Positions 40,287 through 51,066 of a DNA stretch of 64,000 nucleotides are shown here, piece after piece. Numbering within the stretch: the first letter of the stretch is position 1; each line of letters starts with the position of its first letter. The notes under the pieces were generated by a model. The model had not been told where the DNA came from and ran no database searches. It saw only the letters and a list, made by a program, of their open reading frames with translations. The position numbers were made by a program, and so were the translations under genes. Source of the DNA: Azolla caroliniana (Eukaryota; Polypodiophyta); assembly GCA_043228905.1 (NCBI GenBank), contig JBHGNT010000013.1:9238001-9302000 (forward strand), in the 5' to 3' direction.

Positions 40287-40782
40287 TTACCCCCACACCA
40301 CTTTCCCACCGCCACCTTTCGTCTCTCCGGTCTCACGTTGGCTCTCGGGCACAACCGCAGAAGTCTCTAGAATTAATGGGCAGGAATCCTCGGTATTATC
40401 GTCCTCCGTCGTTTCGTCAATAGCCACCTTCTTGGCTATCACTCCGTCGAATGCAACGGCTTCAATCGTTGTTTCCTCGGCGCCACCTTCCCTCTCTTTG
40501 GTGTCATGTTTTCTCTCAGACACAACCGCCGAAGTCTCTAGAATTAGTTGGAAGGAATCCTTGGTATTACCGTCCTCCATTGAATCGTCCTTAGCCAGCT
40601 TTGCCTCAATGTCGTTATCTGTGGCTATCTCTTCAACTCCATAGGCCTCACACTCTTTGCCCTCCTCGATCATGCAAGCTTCGATTATGTTTACCCCTTC
40701 GTCACCTGATGTTTTGATCAATCGTGTCCCGAAACCTTCTTCCACCTTTGAAGTGGTGTTCGCCACTCTCTAGTCATCGGTC
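40287..40782 (-). pseudogene. C-terminal part of a D-like gag ORF (element D-prime)
   Basis: The minus strand encodes ETSAVV repeats (DSFQLILETSAVVSERK and DSCPLILETSAVVPESQ) and the block GTRLIKTSGDEGVNI. These match FGTRIVYETSGDDGASM and the ETSAV repeats of element D. The frame continues across the insertion of element C into 51062-51130 (EGVEQAILSSCERTTTK against EGVKQVTFLSYKETTAK of D, with one stop). It is an older relative that hosted element C. Confidence 0.75.
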
Positions 40783-40787
40783 TTATC

Positions 40788-41415
40788 TGTTAGGATCTCA
40801 GTCCCTCCGGATGGGATACGAGTACCCGGCAAGGAAGACCCGGTGAGAACCGGATGATGCAGACCCGGTGAGAACCGGATGACGAGTACCCGGCAAGGAA
40901 GACCCGGTGAGAACCGGATGTTGTAGGCCGGTGAGAACCTCTCACCGGATGAAGGGACATATATGTAGATATGTTTCTGAGAGCCCATTGGGGCTATATC
41001 TGTAAATAGTTCTAATGTCATATTAGTATAAATATGACCTAGGGCAAACAATGTGTATGAGGATCATAATTGCTGTTATTATCTTCGTATAGTGTGGTTC
41101 GTGTAACGACTATAGAGAGAGAGAGAGAGAGAGAGAGCGATACAGAGCATGTCTCTGTTGTAACCGACGCCAGGCGAAGATTGTGAGCAAGAGGTCGTTG
41201 CCTCTATGCTCCCGGTTGTACTCCTTGACATAGTGATAGTTAGGAGTCTGTGAACTCCCGTGGTTTTTCCCTCTCAGGGTTTTCCACGTTAACATCCTGT
41301 GTATTCTCTTTCTGTTTGTGTACTTACCTCCACTCCCATTTCTTCTGTGTTTGATTGTCATCAAGTGATCTACACTTCGGTTGTGGCCGGAGATTATTCC
41401 ACACATTTCTTGTCA
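40788..41415 (+). repeat. 5' LTR of copia element C
   Basis: 628 bp, TGTTAGGATCTC...TTCTTGTCA. It contains several copies of the CCCGGTGAGAACCGGATG unit, TATAAATA near 41029 and a GA run near 41115. It has more repeat units than the 3' LTR. Confidence 0.9.
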
Positions 41416-41445
41416 AAGTGGTATCAGAGCAAAACGACACAGAAA

Positions 41446-41921
41446 GATGGACGATTCGTTGGGAGGCATGTTCAAGCTCACCGGCTCCAATTACTCAGTG
41501 TGGAAGTCGAAGATGAGGGACATGCTCGTGGTTAAAGATCTTTGGTTGCCGGTTCAGTTCGGGGACAAGAGACCGGAAAAGATCGATGCCACGATATGGG
41601 AGGTGATGCACTTGAAGTCAATGGCATACACACGGTGCTTCATCGACATGAGTCTATACAACAACTTCAATGAAGAGAGCAAGGTTCATGAGCTCTGGGA
41701 GAAGATCGGCATTATGTTTCAGAACAAAAATGTTGTTAATCAGGTTTCGGTATTTCGAAAGCTAGTAAGACTCCGGTACCAAGATGGCTCCAACATGGTG
41801 GAGCACGTGAATGCCGTCCAAGGGTTGATCCACCAGGAAATATCATTGGAAGTACCTCTCGCCGATGAGGTACTAGCACTACTCTTGCTCGGTTCCCTCC
41901 TAGATAGCTCGAAGACGTTGG
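41446..41921 (+). pseudogene. Gag of element C, first part
   Basis: The frame containing MDDSLGGMFKLTGSNYSVWK starts at 41446 and continues through a typical copia Gag (WEVMHLKSMAYTRCFIDMSL, VSVFRKLVRLRYQDGSNM) to LLDSSKTLV. Element E is inserted there. Across E and one copy of its duplication, the frame resumes as VTLGNAGPEGKW at 44154. Confidence 0.85.
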
Positions 41922-44148
41922 TGTCACGGACACACCAAGTGCGGACTAAGACGAAGCACGGATGATGAGGCTATGACGGAGTGATGACGCGAGAAACTTA
42001 AGACGGGGAATGACACAAGAGCATAAAGATAGAGATTAAGATTAAGGAGAGAAGATGGGCAAAACGGGAATACTAGATTGATATGTCCATGACTGGTGTT
42101 GTTCACCTTGAATTCCTTCAAGGTGAACTCAACTATTTATACTAAGTGGCATGCATACATGTTGTACGCATGTGATACAATAGAGCATGTAGGCAGTAGG
42201 TACGCATGCATGTGCCAAGTGTAAATAATACAAGGGAGAAATGATGCACAAGATGCTAGCTAAAACCTACAATGAGGAAGTATATACATGATTATATGCT
42301 AGATGTGTGATTAACACATAACACTCGATTATAACATCGTCATGTCAAGAGTTCGAATCTTGACATTTTCCCCCCTCCAATGATGCCTCCCCAAATCGTT
42401 TGTCGGCTTAAGGGGATATTATTGATGAAAATCTTAGATCACCTCCAAAGTATTTTGTAAATCCTAGACAAGGAGGAACCCTTCCGCAAGACGAGGTATT
42501 CAACACCAACGGGCATGAGCGACCATGTGTGGTCCTCGCCAAGGACTGGAACACAAATATCAACGGGTGTGAGTGATCATGTGCGGTCCTCACGGGGAGC
42601 ATGAACACCAAGGGGCATGAGTGACCATGTGTGGTCCTTGCCGGGAACTGGAACGGTCCTCGCTGAGAGTTGGAACACGAACACCAACAGGCGTGAGCAA
42701 CCATGTTGTCCTCACTGAGAATTGGAACATGAACAAGTGAGCGACCATGTGGCCCTCACGGGGAACAGGAACACAAACGGGAGTAATCGACCATGTGTGG
42801 TTCTCACCGGGAAATGGAACATGAACAACAACAGGCATGAGCTACCATGTCGGTCCTCACCGAGATCTGGAACACGAACAATAGTTGGAGTGAGCGACCA
42901 TGTGTGGTCCTCACTGGAGACTGGAACACAAACACCAACGGGCATGAGAGCCCATATCGGTCCTCGCCGAGAGTTGGAACACGAACACCAATGGGCGTGA
43001 GAGACCATGTGTAGTCCTCACCGAGAACTGGAACACGAATCACAATGGGCATGAGCGACCATGTTGGTCCTCGTCAGGATGTGGAACATGAAAAATAACT
43101 GGAGTGAGCAACCATGTGGAACATGAAAAATAACCGAAGACTGGAACACGAATGGGAGTGAGCGACCATGCGGCCCTCACTGGGAACAGGAACACGAACA
43201 GGAGTGAGCGGCCATGTGCGGCCCTCACCGGGAACATGAACACGAACACCAACGCGAGTGAGCGGCCTTGTGCGAACCTCACCGGGAACTCGAACACAAA
43301 CACCAACGAGAATGAGCGGCCTTGTGCGGCCCTCACCGGGAACTGGAACACGAACACCAACAGGAGTGAGCGTCCTTGTGCGGCCCTCACCGGGAACTGG
43401 AACACGAACACCAATGGGAGTGAGCGGCCTTGTGTGGCCCTCACCGGGAATTGGAACACGAACACCAACGGGAGTGAGAGGCCTTGTGCGGCCCTCACCG
43501 GGAACTAGAACACGAACACCAATGGGAAAGAAACTAAAAAATAGAGACAATGATGAGGAGAACTAAAAGCGAATGAAATTTATGAGCAGAAACTAGGAGA
43601 TAGAAATGGCGAGGTAGATAAGAAATGAAGTGATGTTGATGATGGTACGATGATGATGGTAACTCTAGAAGCAAGGCTAATGATGGAGACGGGTGATGCT
43701 TCTAGTTGGAAGGTGAACAAACTGTCATGGACACACCAAGCGTGAACTAAGACGGAGCACGGATGGTGAGGCTACGACGGAGCGATGACGGAATGACACA
43801 AGAGCATAAAGATAGAGATGAAGACTAAGGAGAGAAGATGGGCGAAATGGGAATACTAGATTGATATGTCCATGACTGGCGTTATTCACCTTGAATTCCT
43901 TCAAGGTGAACTCAACTATTTATACTAAGTGGCATGCATACATGTTGTACGCATGTGATACAATAGAGCATGTAGGCAGTAGGTACGCATGCATGTGCCA
44001 AGTGTAAATAATACAAGGGAGAAATGACGCACAAGATGCTAGCTAAAACCTACAATGAGGAAGTATATATATGATTATATGCTAGATGTGTGATTAACAC
44101 ATAACACTCGATTATAACATCGTCATGTCAAGAGTTCGAATCTTGACA
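41922..44148 (-). mobile_element. Small non-autonomous LTR element E with an internal minisatellite
   Basis: Direct repeats 41922-42365 (444 bp) and 43723-44148 (426 bp), TGTCACGG...CTTGACA, are flanked by the duplication GTTGG (41917-41921 and 44149-44153). A purine tract on the minus strand (GGAGGGGGGAAAA) beside the left copy indicates minus orientation, as does TATAAATA in each LTR on that strand. The interior (1357 bp) has no retroviral coding domain and is mostly a 54-bp tandem repeat. I could not identify a tRNA primer site. It resembles a TRIM/LARD-like non-autonomous element. Confidence 0.8.
42500..43530. repeat. 54-bp minisatellite inside element E
   Basis: The right part has regular 54-bp units (GAGTGAGCGGCC at 43202 and 43256; variants at 43310, 43364, 43418 and 43472). 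Units carry GTGCGGCCCTCACCGGGAAC and GGAACACGAACACCAA. The left part is more degenerate. Because 54 is a multiple of three, several long but meaningless open frames arise on both strands. Confidence 0.9.
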
Positions 44149-44153
44149 GTTGG

Positions 44154-46766
44154 TTGTCACTTTGGGCAACGCCGGCCCAGAAGGGAAATGGTTATCCCTA
44201 GGAAGAGTAAAGTCGAGCTTGCTAGATGAGGAGGCGCGTCGGAAAGACAAGGATACGAGCTCTGACTCCAAAGCGCTCCTTACCGAATCGGAATGCTGAA
44301 GACATAGGAACCGTAGTCCCCAGAACCGGGAAAAGTCGGGGACACGGTCAAAGTCAAGGGGGAGGCCTACTTGCTTCTATTGTGGCAAGTCGGGACACTT
44401 CCAGAAGAATTATCGGCACTTCTGAAAAGACAAGGAAACCGACGGTACCGATTCGAAGCGGACACCGGACCATAACGGTAAAGACCGAAGGGGACCGGAC
44501 CGGAAGGGAACAACGACAATCGTGGCAAGTGAAGAAGAGTTGATGCTCATCACCCAGGAGAGTAAGTTGAACCTTGCCGGCGACAAGACAACGTGGGTTG
44601 TCGATTCTGGAGTGTCGTTCCACCTGACCCCGGACCGAAAATGCTTCTCATCCTACACAGCCGGTGATCACGGCTGTGTCCGGATGGGGAATGAAGGTAC
44701 ATGCCGAATAGTCGGCATAGCAGACGTGTGGTTGACAACACCAACCGGATGCAAGTTGTTGCTGAAGGATGTCTGACACGTTCCGGAGGTTCGACTGAAC
44801 CTGATATCAGTCGGTCGGCTAGATGATGAAGGCTACACGGGTAGCACCCGGAACGGAGTCATGAAATTCAGCAAAGGGAGCCTGATAGTGGCTCGGGCCC
44901 GGAAGGTCAACACGATGTACCTGATGAATGCCCGGTTATACCTGGAAGAAGTGAACGTGGCTTCCGACACTACCGGTGAGTTGTGGCACAAGAGACTGTG
45001 TCACATGAGCGTGAAGGGGATGATGAGGCTTGCCGATGAAAACCTCATTCTGGTGAAGAACTTGCATCTTGAGAGGTGCACTGATTGTCTGGCCGATAAG
45101 CAAAACCGGACCTCCTTCCGATCAAGGCCACCGATTAGACGTAATGCACCATTGGAGTTGGTGCATACCGATGTGTGTCAAGTGGACACGAAGTCCCGTG
45201 CCAAAGCGTAGTACTTCGTGATGTTCATAGATGACCACAGCAGGAGGTTGTGAGCCATACTGTTGAAGACAAAGGATCAGGTGTTATCCATCTTCAAGGA
45301 GCTCCACGCAAGAGTGGAAAGAGAAACCGGACAGAAGCTGAAGACGTTTCGTGTAGATAACGGAGGGGAATATCGGGGGCAGTTCGAGGAGTACTGCCGC
45401 TCGAAGGGAATCCGGCTCGAATTTACCGTGCCGAAGACGCCGGAACTAAATGGGCTGGCCGAGAGGATGAACCGAACCATAATGGAGAGGGTCCAGAGTA
45501 TGCTAGCACATGCTAAATTACCCAAGACGTTTTGGGCTAAGGCGCTGTCGACAACGACGTATATGATAAACAGATCACCCTCAGTGCCCTTGGATGGGCC
45601 ACAAAAGGTGTGGGCTGGTAAGGAAGTGTCCTACCGGCATTTGAAGGTGTTCAGGTGTCTCGCATACGTGCATGTTGCTAAGGACCGGAGAGGAATGTTG
45701 GATCCAAAGACCCGGCCATGCATATTCCTTGGATACGACGATGATGAGTTCGGCCACCGAGTGTGGGATCCGGTCGACAAAAAGGTTTTCCGGAGCCGAG
45801 ATATTATCTTCATGGAGGACAAGACTCTTGCCGACTGGGAGTCGGAGAAGAAGATAATGAACTCCGATGAGATTCGAACCCACCCGGCTAAGAGCCAGTT
45901 GACACTCGAGGAACCAGCCGGTTAGGGTGAGGATACCGAACCGGCAGAAGAAGAAGTAGAGGAAGTTGAAACCGGAACCGGCCAAGACCCCGAATCGGAT
46001 TCGGATGAAGAACAAATAGAGGAGCCGGTTGCTGAAAGCCAAAGATGGAGATATCCTCTCAGAGAGAGAAGGGCCCCCCAGAGATTTCCGGATGCAAAGC
46101 ATGTGCTGTTGGCCGATGAGGGGGAGCCGAAAAGCTTCGAAGAAGCGAAGGATGACACCCATAGCCGCAAGTGGTTGAGTGCCATGCAGGATGAGATGGA
46201 TTCCTTGCATGAGAACCACATGTATGAATTGGAGGAGTTGCCGAAAGGAAAGAGGGCACTCCAAAGCAAGTGGGTGTACAAGTTGAAACCAAGAGATGCC
46301 AGCAACCCTCCAAGGTACAAAGCCAGGATCGTGGTGAAGGGGTTCTAGTAGAAGAAGGGTGTGGACTTCGACGAGATATTTGCCCTGGTAATGAAGATGA
46401 CTTCCATCGGGACAGTGTTGAGCATAACGGCAAGCATGGACCTCGAGGTAGAGCAATTAGACGTGAAGACGGCGTTCCTCCACGGTGACCTCGAAGAGGA
46501 GATCTACATGCAGCAACCGGAGGGATTTGTGAAGAAAGGGAAGGAGCACCTGGTTTTCCAGTTAAAAAAGAGCCTCTACGGGTTGAAGCAGGCTCCCCCG
46601 GCAATGGTACCAGAAATTCGACTCCTTTGTGACCGATCAAGGGTACCACAAGATGCAGGCCGATCACTGCGTATTTGTGAAGAAGTTCGAAGGTGGAGAC
46701 TTCCTGATACTCCTCATGTACGTGAACGACATGTTGATCATCAGACGAGACCAAGTCAAGATACGG
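44154..46766 (+). pseudogene. Gag end, protease, integrase and RT start of element C
   Basis: The Gag zinc knuckle reads CFYCGKSGHFQKNY, where the last Cys is Tyr. Protease (WVVDSGVSFHLTPDRKCFSS), the integrase zinc module (HKRLCHMSVKGMM, CTDCLADKQ), the DDE core (HTDVCQVD, FRVDNGGEYRG, NGLAERMNR) and GYDDDEFGHRVWD follow. RT starts near 46190 (WLSAMQDEMDSLHEN, LDVKTAFLHGDLEEEIYMQQ). Stops at about 44421, 44775, 45209, 45252, 45923 and 46346, and a frame change near 46600, disable it. Element D is inserted at 46767. Confidence 0.88.
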
Positions 46767-47411
46767 TGTCGTGACGATTTTCGGCTACGGTGTGAAACCG
46801 AGTGAGACGAATAAACCAAGGATGTGCAACATTGCACATGCACTTAGCAAATAACCCTAGCCTAGTGGCACTTGAGTTCATACACAGGGGTGCAAGCAAG
46901 GTTTGAACCTTGCACCTCTAAGATACAAGATAATTGCCTTACCACTAGGACAACTATCATATAATGTAGATTTTATGTATTTCCTTTTCATATACAAATT
47001 ATAGACGAAACAACTATAGAAAACCATGTGCACAAAACCATGGTTTTAAACCCATGGTTTGTGCATGACATAAGCAAAACCGTCTGCACAAAACCATGGT
47101 TTTAGCCCATGGTTTTGTGCATGTCACGAGCATGGAAAGACCTATAAAAGCCTCTAGTTGGGCTTGTGTAAGGGGGGCTCAATATGTGATATCACCAACA
47201 CCATTATCATCAATATAAATTATATTTGTCTTTATCTTCTTCATTATTTTCTACTTCTCAAGTGTACAATTTTTCTCCTTCTCAAGTAAACCAATTTCGT
47301 CTAATCTTACATTGATCGTCATCTAGCATCGATAATTCCGCGAACGTCCTCCCCAGTCCAAGACCCCGGTGGTCGCTCGAGTAGCACACGCACGCGCGAA
47401 TCTTCGCGACA
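46767..47411 (+). repeat. 5' LTR of element D
   Basis: TGTCGTGACG...TTCGCGACA. TATAAAAG at 47143-47150 is preceded by two inverted-repeat blocks (47025-47067 and 47085-47121), each containing AACCATGGTTTT palindromes and TGCATG. A tRNA-like A/B-box pair lies on the minus strand at 46947-46900. Confidence 0.92.
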
Positions 47412-47455
47412 TCATTTGGTGAACCCGACGTGAAGAGCAGTAGGGGAGGACAAAG

Positions 47456-49681
47456 ATGGATGGCGAATATCTCATGGAGGCAATGTCAAGAAGGATGATG
47501 GAGTTTCTGAGAGAAGAGAAAAGAAGAAATGAAGCCCAACAAGCCGTCGACAAAGTAGTCGAACGAATGAGCTATTTCAACGGTGCCGAAGTCCAAAGTT
47601 TCCTAAAAGTCTACAATGCGGAGATGGATTCAAGAGCTGTGGACAAAGCTATGAGGCTAGAGTACTTTTGTCGGGTGGTGTCTCAACCGATCTTCAAAGA
47701 TGTAACAGAGCTTCTAGAAGCTCATGATTCGTGGGCGACTTTCAAGAAGGCTCTATTGGAGGAATATGGCTATGAGAGGCAGAAGGGACAAGATCGACGC
47801 AGCTTCGACCAATGGGTGACATCAGCGAAGACCCACCAAGGTGCGACACAAGCATTCGTAGACTTCGAGCATCATTTTTCTCAATTGTCGGAGCGGGAAC
47901 AAAGATTGGTGGGGGTCGATAAGGTCCTTATGTTCGTGAAGTCAATCGATCGAATGGAAAGGATGGCGATCGGCCTCAAACTCGAAGAAGATGATGGTGC
48001 AAATGGCCTCATCGAGGATTGGAGCAAAGTGGAAAGTGTATGCCGACTACACGATAAGGGGCAAGCGAGAATATCGGCGACAACAAGACGGCCCATGAGG
48101 GACGATCGAAGAGGGACGAGATGCAACAACGTGCCACCAACAAAAGAAATGAAGCTTAAAAGGGAGACAAAACCGAGGCGAATGGTGATCGAGGAAGAAG
48201 AGACCTCCCAACAAATGCGGGTTAATGAAGTGGCCGATACAAAGGCTCTGGTTCGGTATGACGGTACCGAGAGAGAAGGTGTGAAACAAGTCACCTTCTT
48301 GTCTTACAAAGAAACGACGGCGAAGGAGGAGGCCGATGACTCGAGGACGGCGAACGCCACTTCGAGGGAGGATAAATGTTTCGGAACACGCATTGTGTAC
48401 GAAACATCGGGTGATGACGGCGCAAGCATGAGAAAAGCTTGCATGATCGAGGGAGAAAAAGTGTTTGAGTCTGAAGAGATTGAGGAGGTAGCCATGACAA
48501 ACGACATCGAGTCGGAGGTGGCTATGGATGAGTCGACGACGGATAGCCATGTCGACACTTTCTTCACGCTTGTTCCAGAGACTTCGGCGGTTGCGCCCGT
48601 GTGCCAACGTGAGACCGGAGAGACGGAAGGTGGTGACGGGAAGACAAAGGCCCAACACAAGGAGGAAGAAGATCGAGGAAGAAAGGATATCCCCACACCT
48701 ATTCTAGAGACTTCGGCGGTTGTGCACGTGCGCCAACGTGAGACCGGAGAGACAGAATGTGTGGACAAAAAAGAGGACGACCGGAAGGGCGATGAAGAAG
48801 ACAAGGTAAATGTAAATGAACGAAGGGATTCCTTCACACCGGTTCCGGAGACTTCGGCAGTCGAGACCGTGTGTCGGCATAAGACCGAAGATAAAGGAGG
48901 TGGCGAAGAGGAGACAATATGGCTCGAGGCGAGCATACACAGAGGGAAGGATATGGCCGACGTGGAGGCCAAGGATGAAGCTGCGGTTAAGTTCGATGGA
49001 GAGGTTGCATGCGGGAAGGAAGGAAGAGTCGAGAACCGGTTGAACCGGAAGACGATCCGGCCGGGATTCCGACCCGAACGAAGGAAGATCCACATGGGAG
49101 CCGATCGACCGGGGCCGACCCGGCCGAAACCTGATTCGGCGAAAATCGATCGGACGATTCCGATCCAAAAGGGGGCCGACCCAGCCAAAATCAATCGGTC
49201 GAGCCCGACCCGGGGAAATGTGAATGCAGACGAAGGCCAACCAAGCCAAGAAGCGATCGGTGGAGACCGATCCGGACAAGGGCAAACCCGGCCTAATCGG
49301 AGATCGAGACGAACGATCTACAATACCCAGTTGAAGACGGTGAGCGTGAGGAGTGGCCAGGAGTCCAATCGAAGGACACGCGCGGTGGACGAAGGAAGAG
49401 CGGTCGTATCGACGACATCGTTCGGTAGATCTACTACAACCGATCGGGGAAGAAGGTGTGAGCGCCGGATATGGTGGATCGGGTGGCTACGGTGGTTCGG
49501 TTGGAAAGATTGTGCATACTCGAAGTGGAAGACGAAGTCGACGAGCGTGCAGAGGAACTCGGTTGATCACCGTTGCCAAAGATCTCACCTCTTCACCTTT
49601 CTCGGCACATACCGGAGGATGTGCGGGTTTGGTGGGGGTGGATGTCGTGACGATTTTCGGCTACGGTGTGAAACCGAGTGA
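47456..49681 (+). CDS. Gag-like protein with ETSAV repeats, element D
   Basis: 741 codons; the last 13 lie in the 3' LTR. Residues about 30-185 match a Ty3/gypsy-type Gag core (AHDSWATFKKALLEEYG, QWVTSAKTHQGATQAFVDFE, DKVLMFVKSIDRM). The rest is charged. A repeat unit of about 45 residues occurs three times around PETSAV / LETSAV (near 371, 415 and 462), each with an RETGETE-like tail in the first two. The C-terminus is Arg-rich, with no CCHC knuckle, so RNA binding may rely on the basic tail. The ATG lies 44 bp after the LTR. It presumably forms particles that carry D RNA with enzymes supplied in trans. Confidence 0.8.
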   Translation: MDGEYLMEAMSRRMMEFLREEKRRNEAQQAVDKVVERMSYFNGAEVQSFLKVYNAEMDSRAVDKAMRLEYFCRVVSQPIFKDVTELLEAHDSWATFKKALLEEYGYERQKGQDRRSFDQWVTSAKTHQGATQAFVDFEHHFSQLSEREQRLVGVDKVLMFVKSIDRMERMAIGLKLEEDDGANGLIEDWSKVESVCRLHDKGQARISATTRRPMRDDRRGTRCNNVPPTKEMKLKRETKPRRMVIEEEETSQQMRVNEVADTKALVRYDGTEREGVKQVTFLSYKETTAKEEADDSRTANATSREDKCFGTRIVYETSGDDGASMRKACMIEGEKVFESEEIEEVAMTNDIESEVAMDESTTDSHVDTFFTLVPETSAVAPVCQRETGETEGGDGKTKAQHKEEEDRGRKDIPTPILETSAVVHVRQRETGETECVDKKEDDRKGDEEDKVNVNERRDSFTPVPETSAVETVCRHKTEDKGGGEEETIWLEASIHRGKDMADVEAKDEAAVKFDGEVACGKEGRVENRLNRKTIRPGFRPERRKIHMGADRPGPTRPKPDSAKIDRTIPIQKGADPAKINRSSPTRGNVNADEGQPSQEAIGGDRSGQGQTRPNRRSRRTIYNTQLKTVSVRSGQESNRRTRAVDEGRAVVSTTSFGRSTTTDRGRRCERRIWWIGWLRWFGWKDCAYSKWKTKSTSVQRNSVDHRCQRSHLFTFLGTYRRMCGFGGGGCRDDFRLRCETE

Positions 49682-50287
49682 GACGAATAAACCAAGGATG
49701 TGCAACATTGCACATGCACTTAGCAAATAACCCTAGCCTAGTGGCACTTGAGTTCATACACAGGGGTGCAAGCAAGGTTTGAACCTTGCACCTCTAAGAT
49801 ACAAGATAATTGCCTTACCACTAGGACAACTATCATATAATGTAGATTTTATGTATTTCCTTTTCATATACAAATTATAGACGAAACAACTATAGAAAAC
49901 CATGTGCACAAAACCATGGTTTTAAACCCATGGTTTGTGCATGACATAAGCAAAACCGTCTGCACAAAACCATGGTTTTAGCCCATGGTTTTGTGCATGT
50001 CACGAGCATGGAAAGACCTATAAAAGCCTCTAGTTGGGCTTGTGTAAGGGGGGCTCAATATGTGATATCACCAACACCATTATCATCAATATAAATTATA
50101 TTTGTCTTTATCTTCTTCATTATTTTCTACTTCTCAAGTGTACAATTTTTCTCCTTCTCAAGTAAACCAATTTCGTCTAATCTTACATTGATCGTCATCT
50201 AGCATCGATAATTCCGCGAACGTCCTCCCCAGTCCAAGACCCCGGTGGTCGCTCGAGTAGCACACGCACGCGCGAATCTTCGCGACA
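49643..50287 (+). repeat. 3' LTR of element D
   Basis: Same 645-bp sequence as 46767-47411, offset by 2876 bp. Confidence 0.92.
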
Positions 50288-50488
50288 ACGGATGTTGAAG
50301 AAGGCCCTGAACCGAACCTTCTCAATGAAAGACTTGGGTCCGGCAAGATAGATGTTGGGTATGCATATCATCCGGGACCAGCCAACGAAGCAATTGTGGC
50401 TTTCACAGGAGAAGTACGTGACAAAGGTGCCTCAGCTGTTCAACATGTCAGATGCGAAGGCATCCCATGCTGGAGTGAAGGGGGAGTT
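50288..50488 (+). pseudogene. RT thumb remnant of element C
   Basis: It continues C's RT after element D (LNRTFSMKDLGPAR, stop, MLGMHIIRDQPTKQLWLSQE) and ends in the polypurine tract. RNase H is absent. Confidence 0.75.
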
Positions 50489-50748
50489 TGTTAAGATCTC
50501 GGTCCCTCCAGATGGGATACGAGTACCCGGCAAGGAAGACCCGGTGAGAACAAGATGTTGCAGGCCGGTGAGAACCTCTCACTGGATGAAGGGACATATA
50601 TGTAGATATGTCTCTAAGAGCCCATTGGGGCTATATCTGTAAATAGTTCTAATGTCATATTAGTATAAATATGACCTAGGGCAAACAATGTGTATGAGGA
50701 TCATAGTTGTTGTTATTATCTTCGTATAGTGTGGTTCGTGTAACGACT

Positions 50749-50785
<37 letters not shown>

Positions 50786-51061
50786 TACAGAGCATGTCTC
50801 TGTTGTAACCGCCGCCAGGCGAAAGATTGTGAGCAAGAGGTCGTTGCCTCTGTGCTCCCAGTTGTACTCCTTGACATAGTGATAATTAGGAGTCTGTGGA
50901 CTCCCGTGGTTTTTCCCTCTCAGGGCTTTCCACGTTAACATCTTGTGTATTCTCTTTCTGTTTGTGTACTTACCTCCACTCCCATTTCTTCTGTGTTTGA
51001 TTGCCATCAAGTGATTTGCGCTTCGGTTGTGGGCGGAGATTATTCCGCACATTTCTCGTCA
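50489..51061 (+). repeat. 3' LTR of copia element C
   Basis: 573 bp, TGTTAAGATCTC...TTCTCGTCA. It is 55 bp shorter than the 5' LTR because it holds fewer GGTGAGAACCGGATG units. Confidence 0.9.
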
Positions 51062-51066
51062 TTATC

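Larger units (their letters stand above)
46767..50287 (+). mobile_element. Gag-only non-autonomous LTR element D
   Basis: LTRs 46767-47411 and 49643-50287 (645 bp each) look identical in every segment I compared. They are flanked by ACGG (46763-46766 and 50288-50291), and the host RT frame reads through if the element is removed. The primer-binding-like segment TTTGGTGAACCCGACG follows the 5' LTR, complementary to a tRNA 3' end in CACCA. A purine tract GGTGGGGGTGGA precedes the 3' LTR. The only long frame is Gag-like, with no protease, RT or integrase, so it must borrow them from another element. It is a very recent insertion. Confidence 0.92.
40788..51061 (+). mobile_element. Ty1/copia element C (host of elements D and E)
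   Basis: LTRs 40788-41415 and 50489-51061 are flanked by the duplication TTATC (40783-40787 and 51062-51066). The primer-binding site TGGTATCAGAGC (41419-41430) matches the initiator tRNA-Met site usual for copia. Gag, protease, integrase and RT follow. Elements E and D interrupt gag and RT respectively. Without them the element is about 4.5 kb. RNase H is missing: RT thumb sequence (EKYVTKVPQLFNMSDAKA) runs within a few codons into the polypurine tract GAAGGGGGAG. Several stops are present, so it is inactive. Confidence 0.92.

Noticed and set aside
42500-43530. CRISPR-like array
   Set aside because: Units are degenerate minisatellite repeats without unique spacers, inside a plant retroelement.
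42408-43566. Several 80-160-codon open frames on both strands
   Set aside because: They arise because the 54-bp tandem repeat is a multiple of three; the peptides are just repeats.
46875-46955. A genuine tRNA gene
   Set aside because: The T-loop is one base too long and no acceptor stem closes; kept only as a tRNA-like finding.
48304-49285. Antisense frames of 193-296 codons opposite the D Gag frame
   Set aside because: No domain or codon signal; they mirror the charged repeat-rich sense frame.
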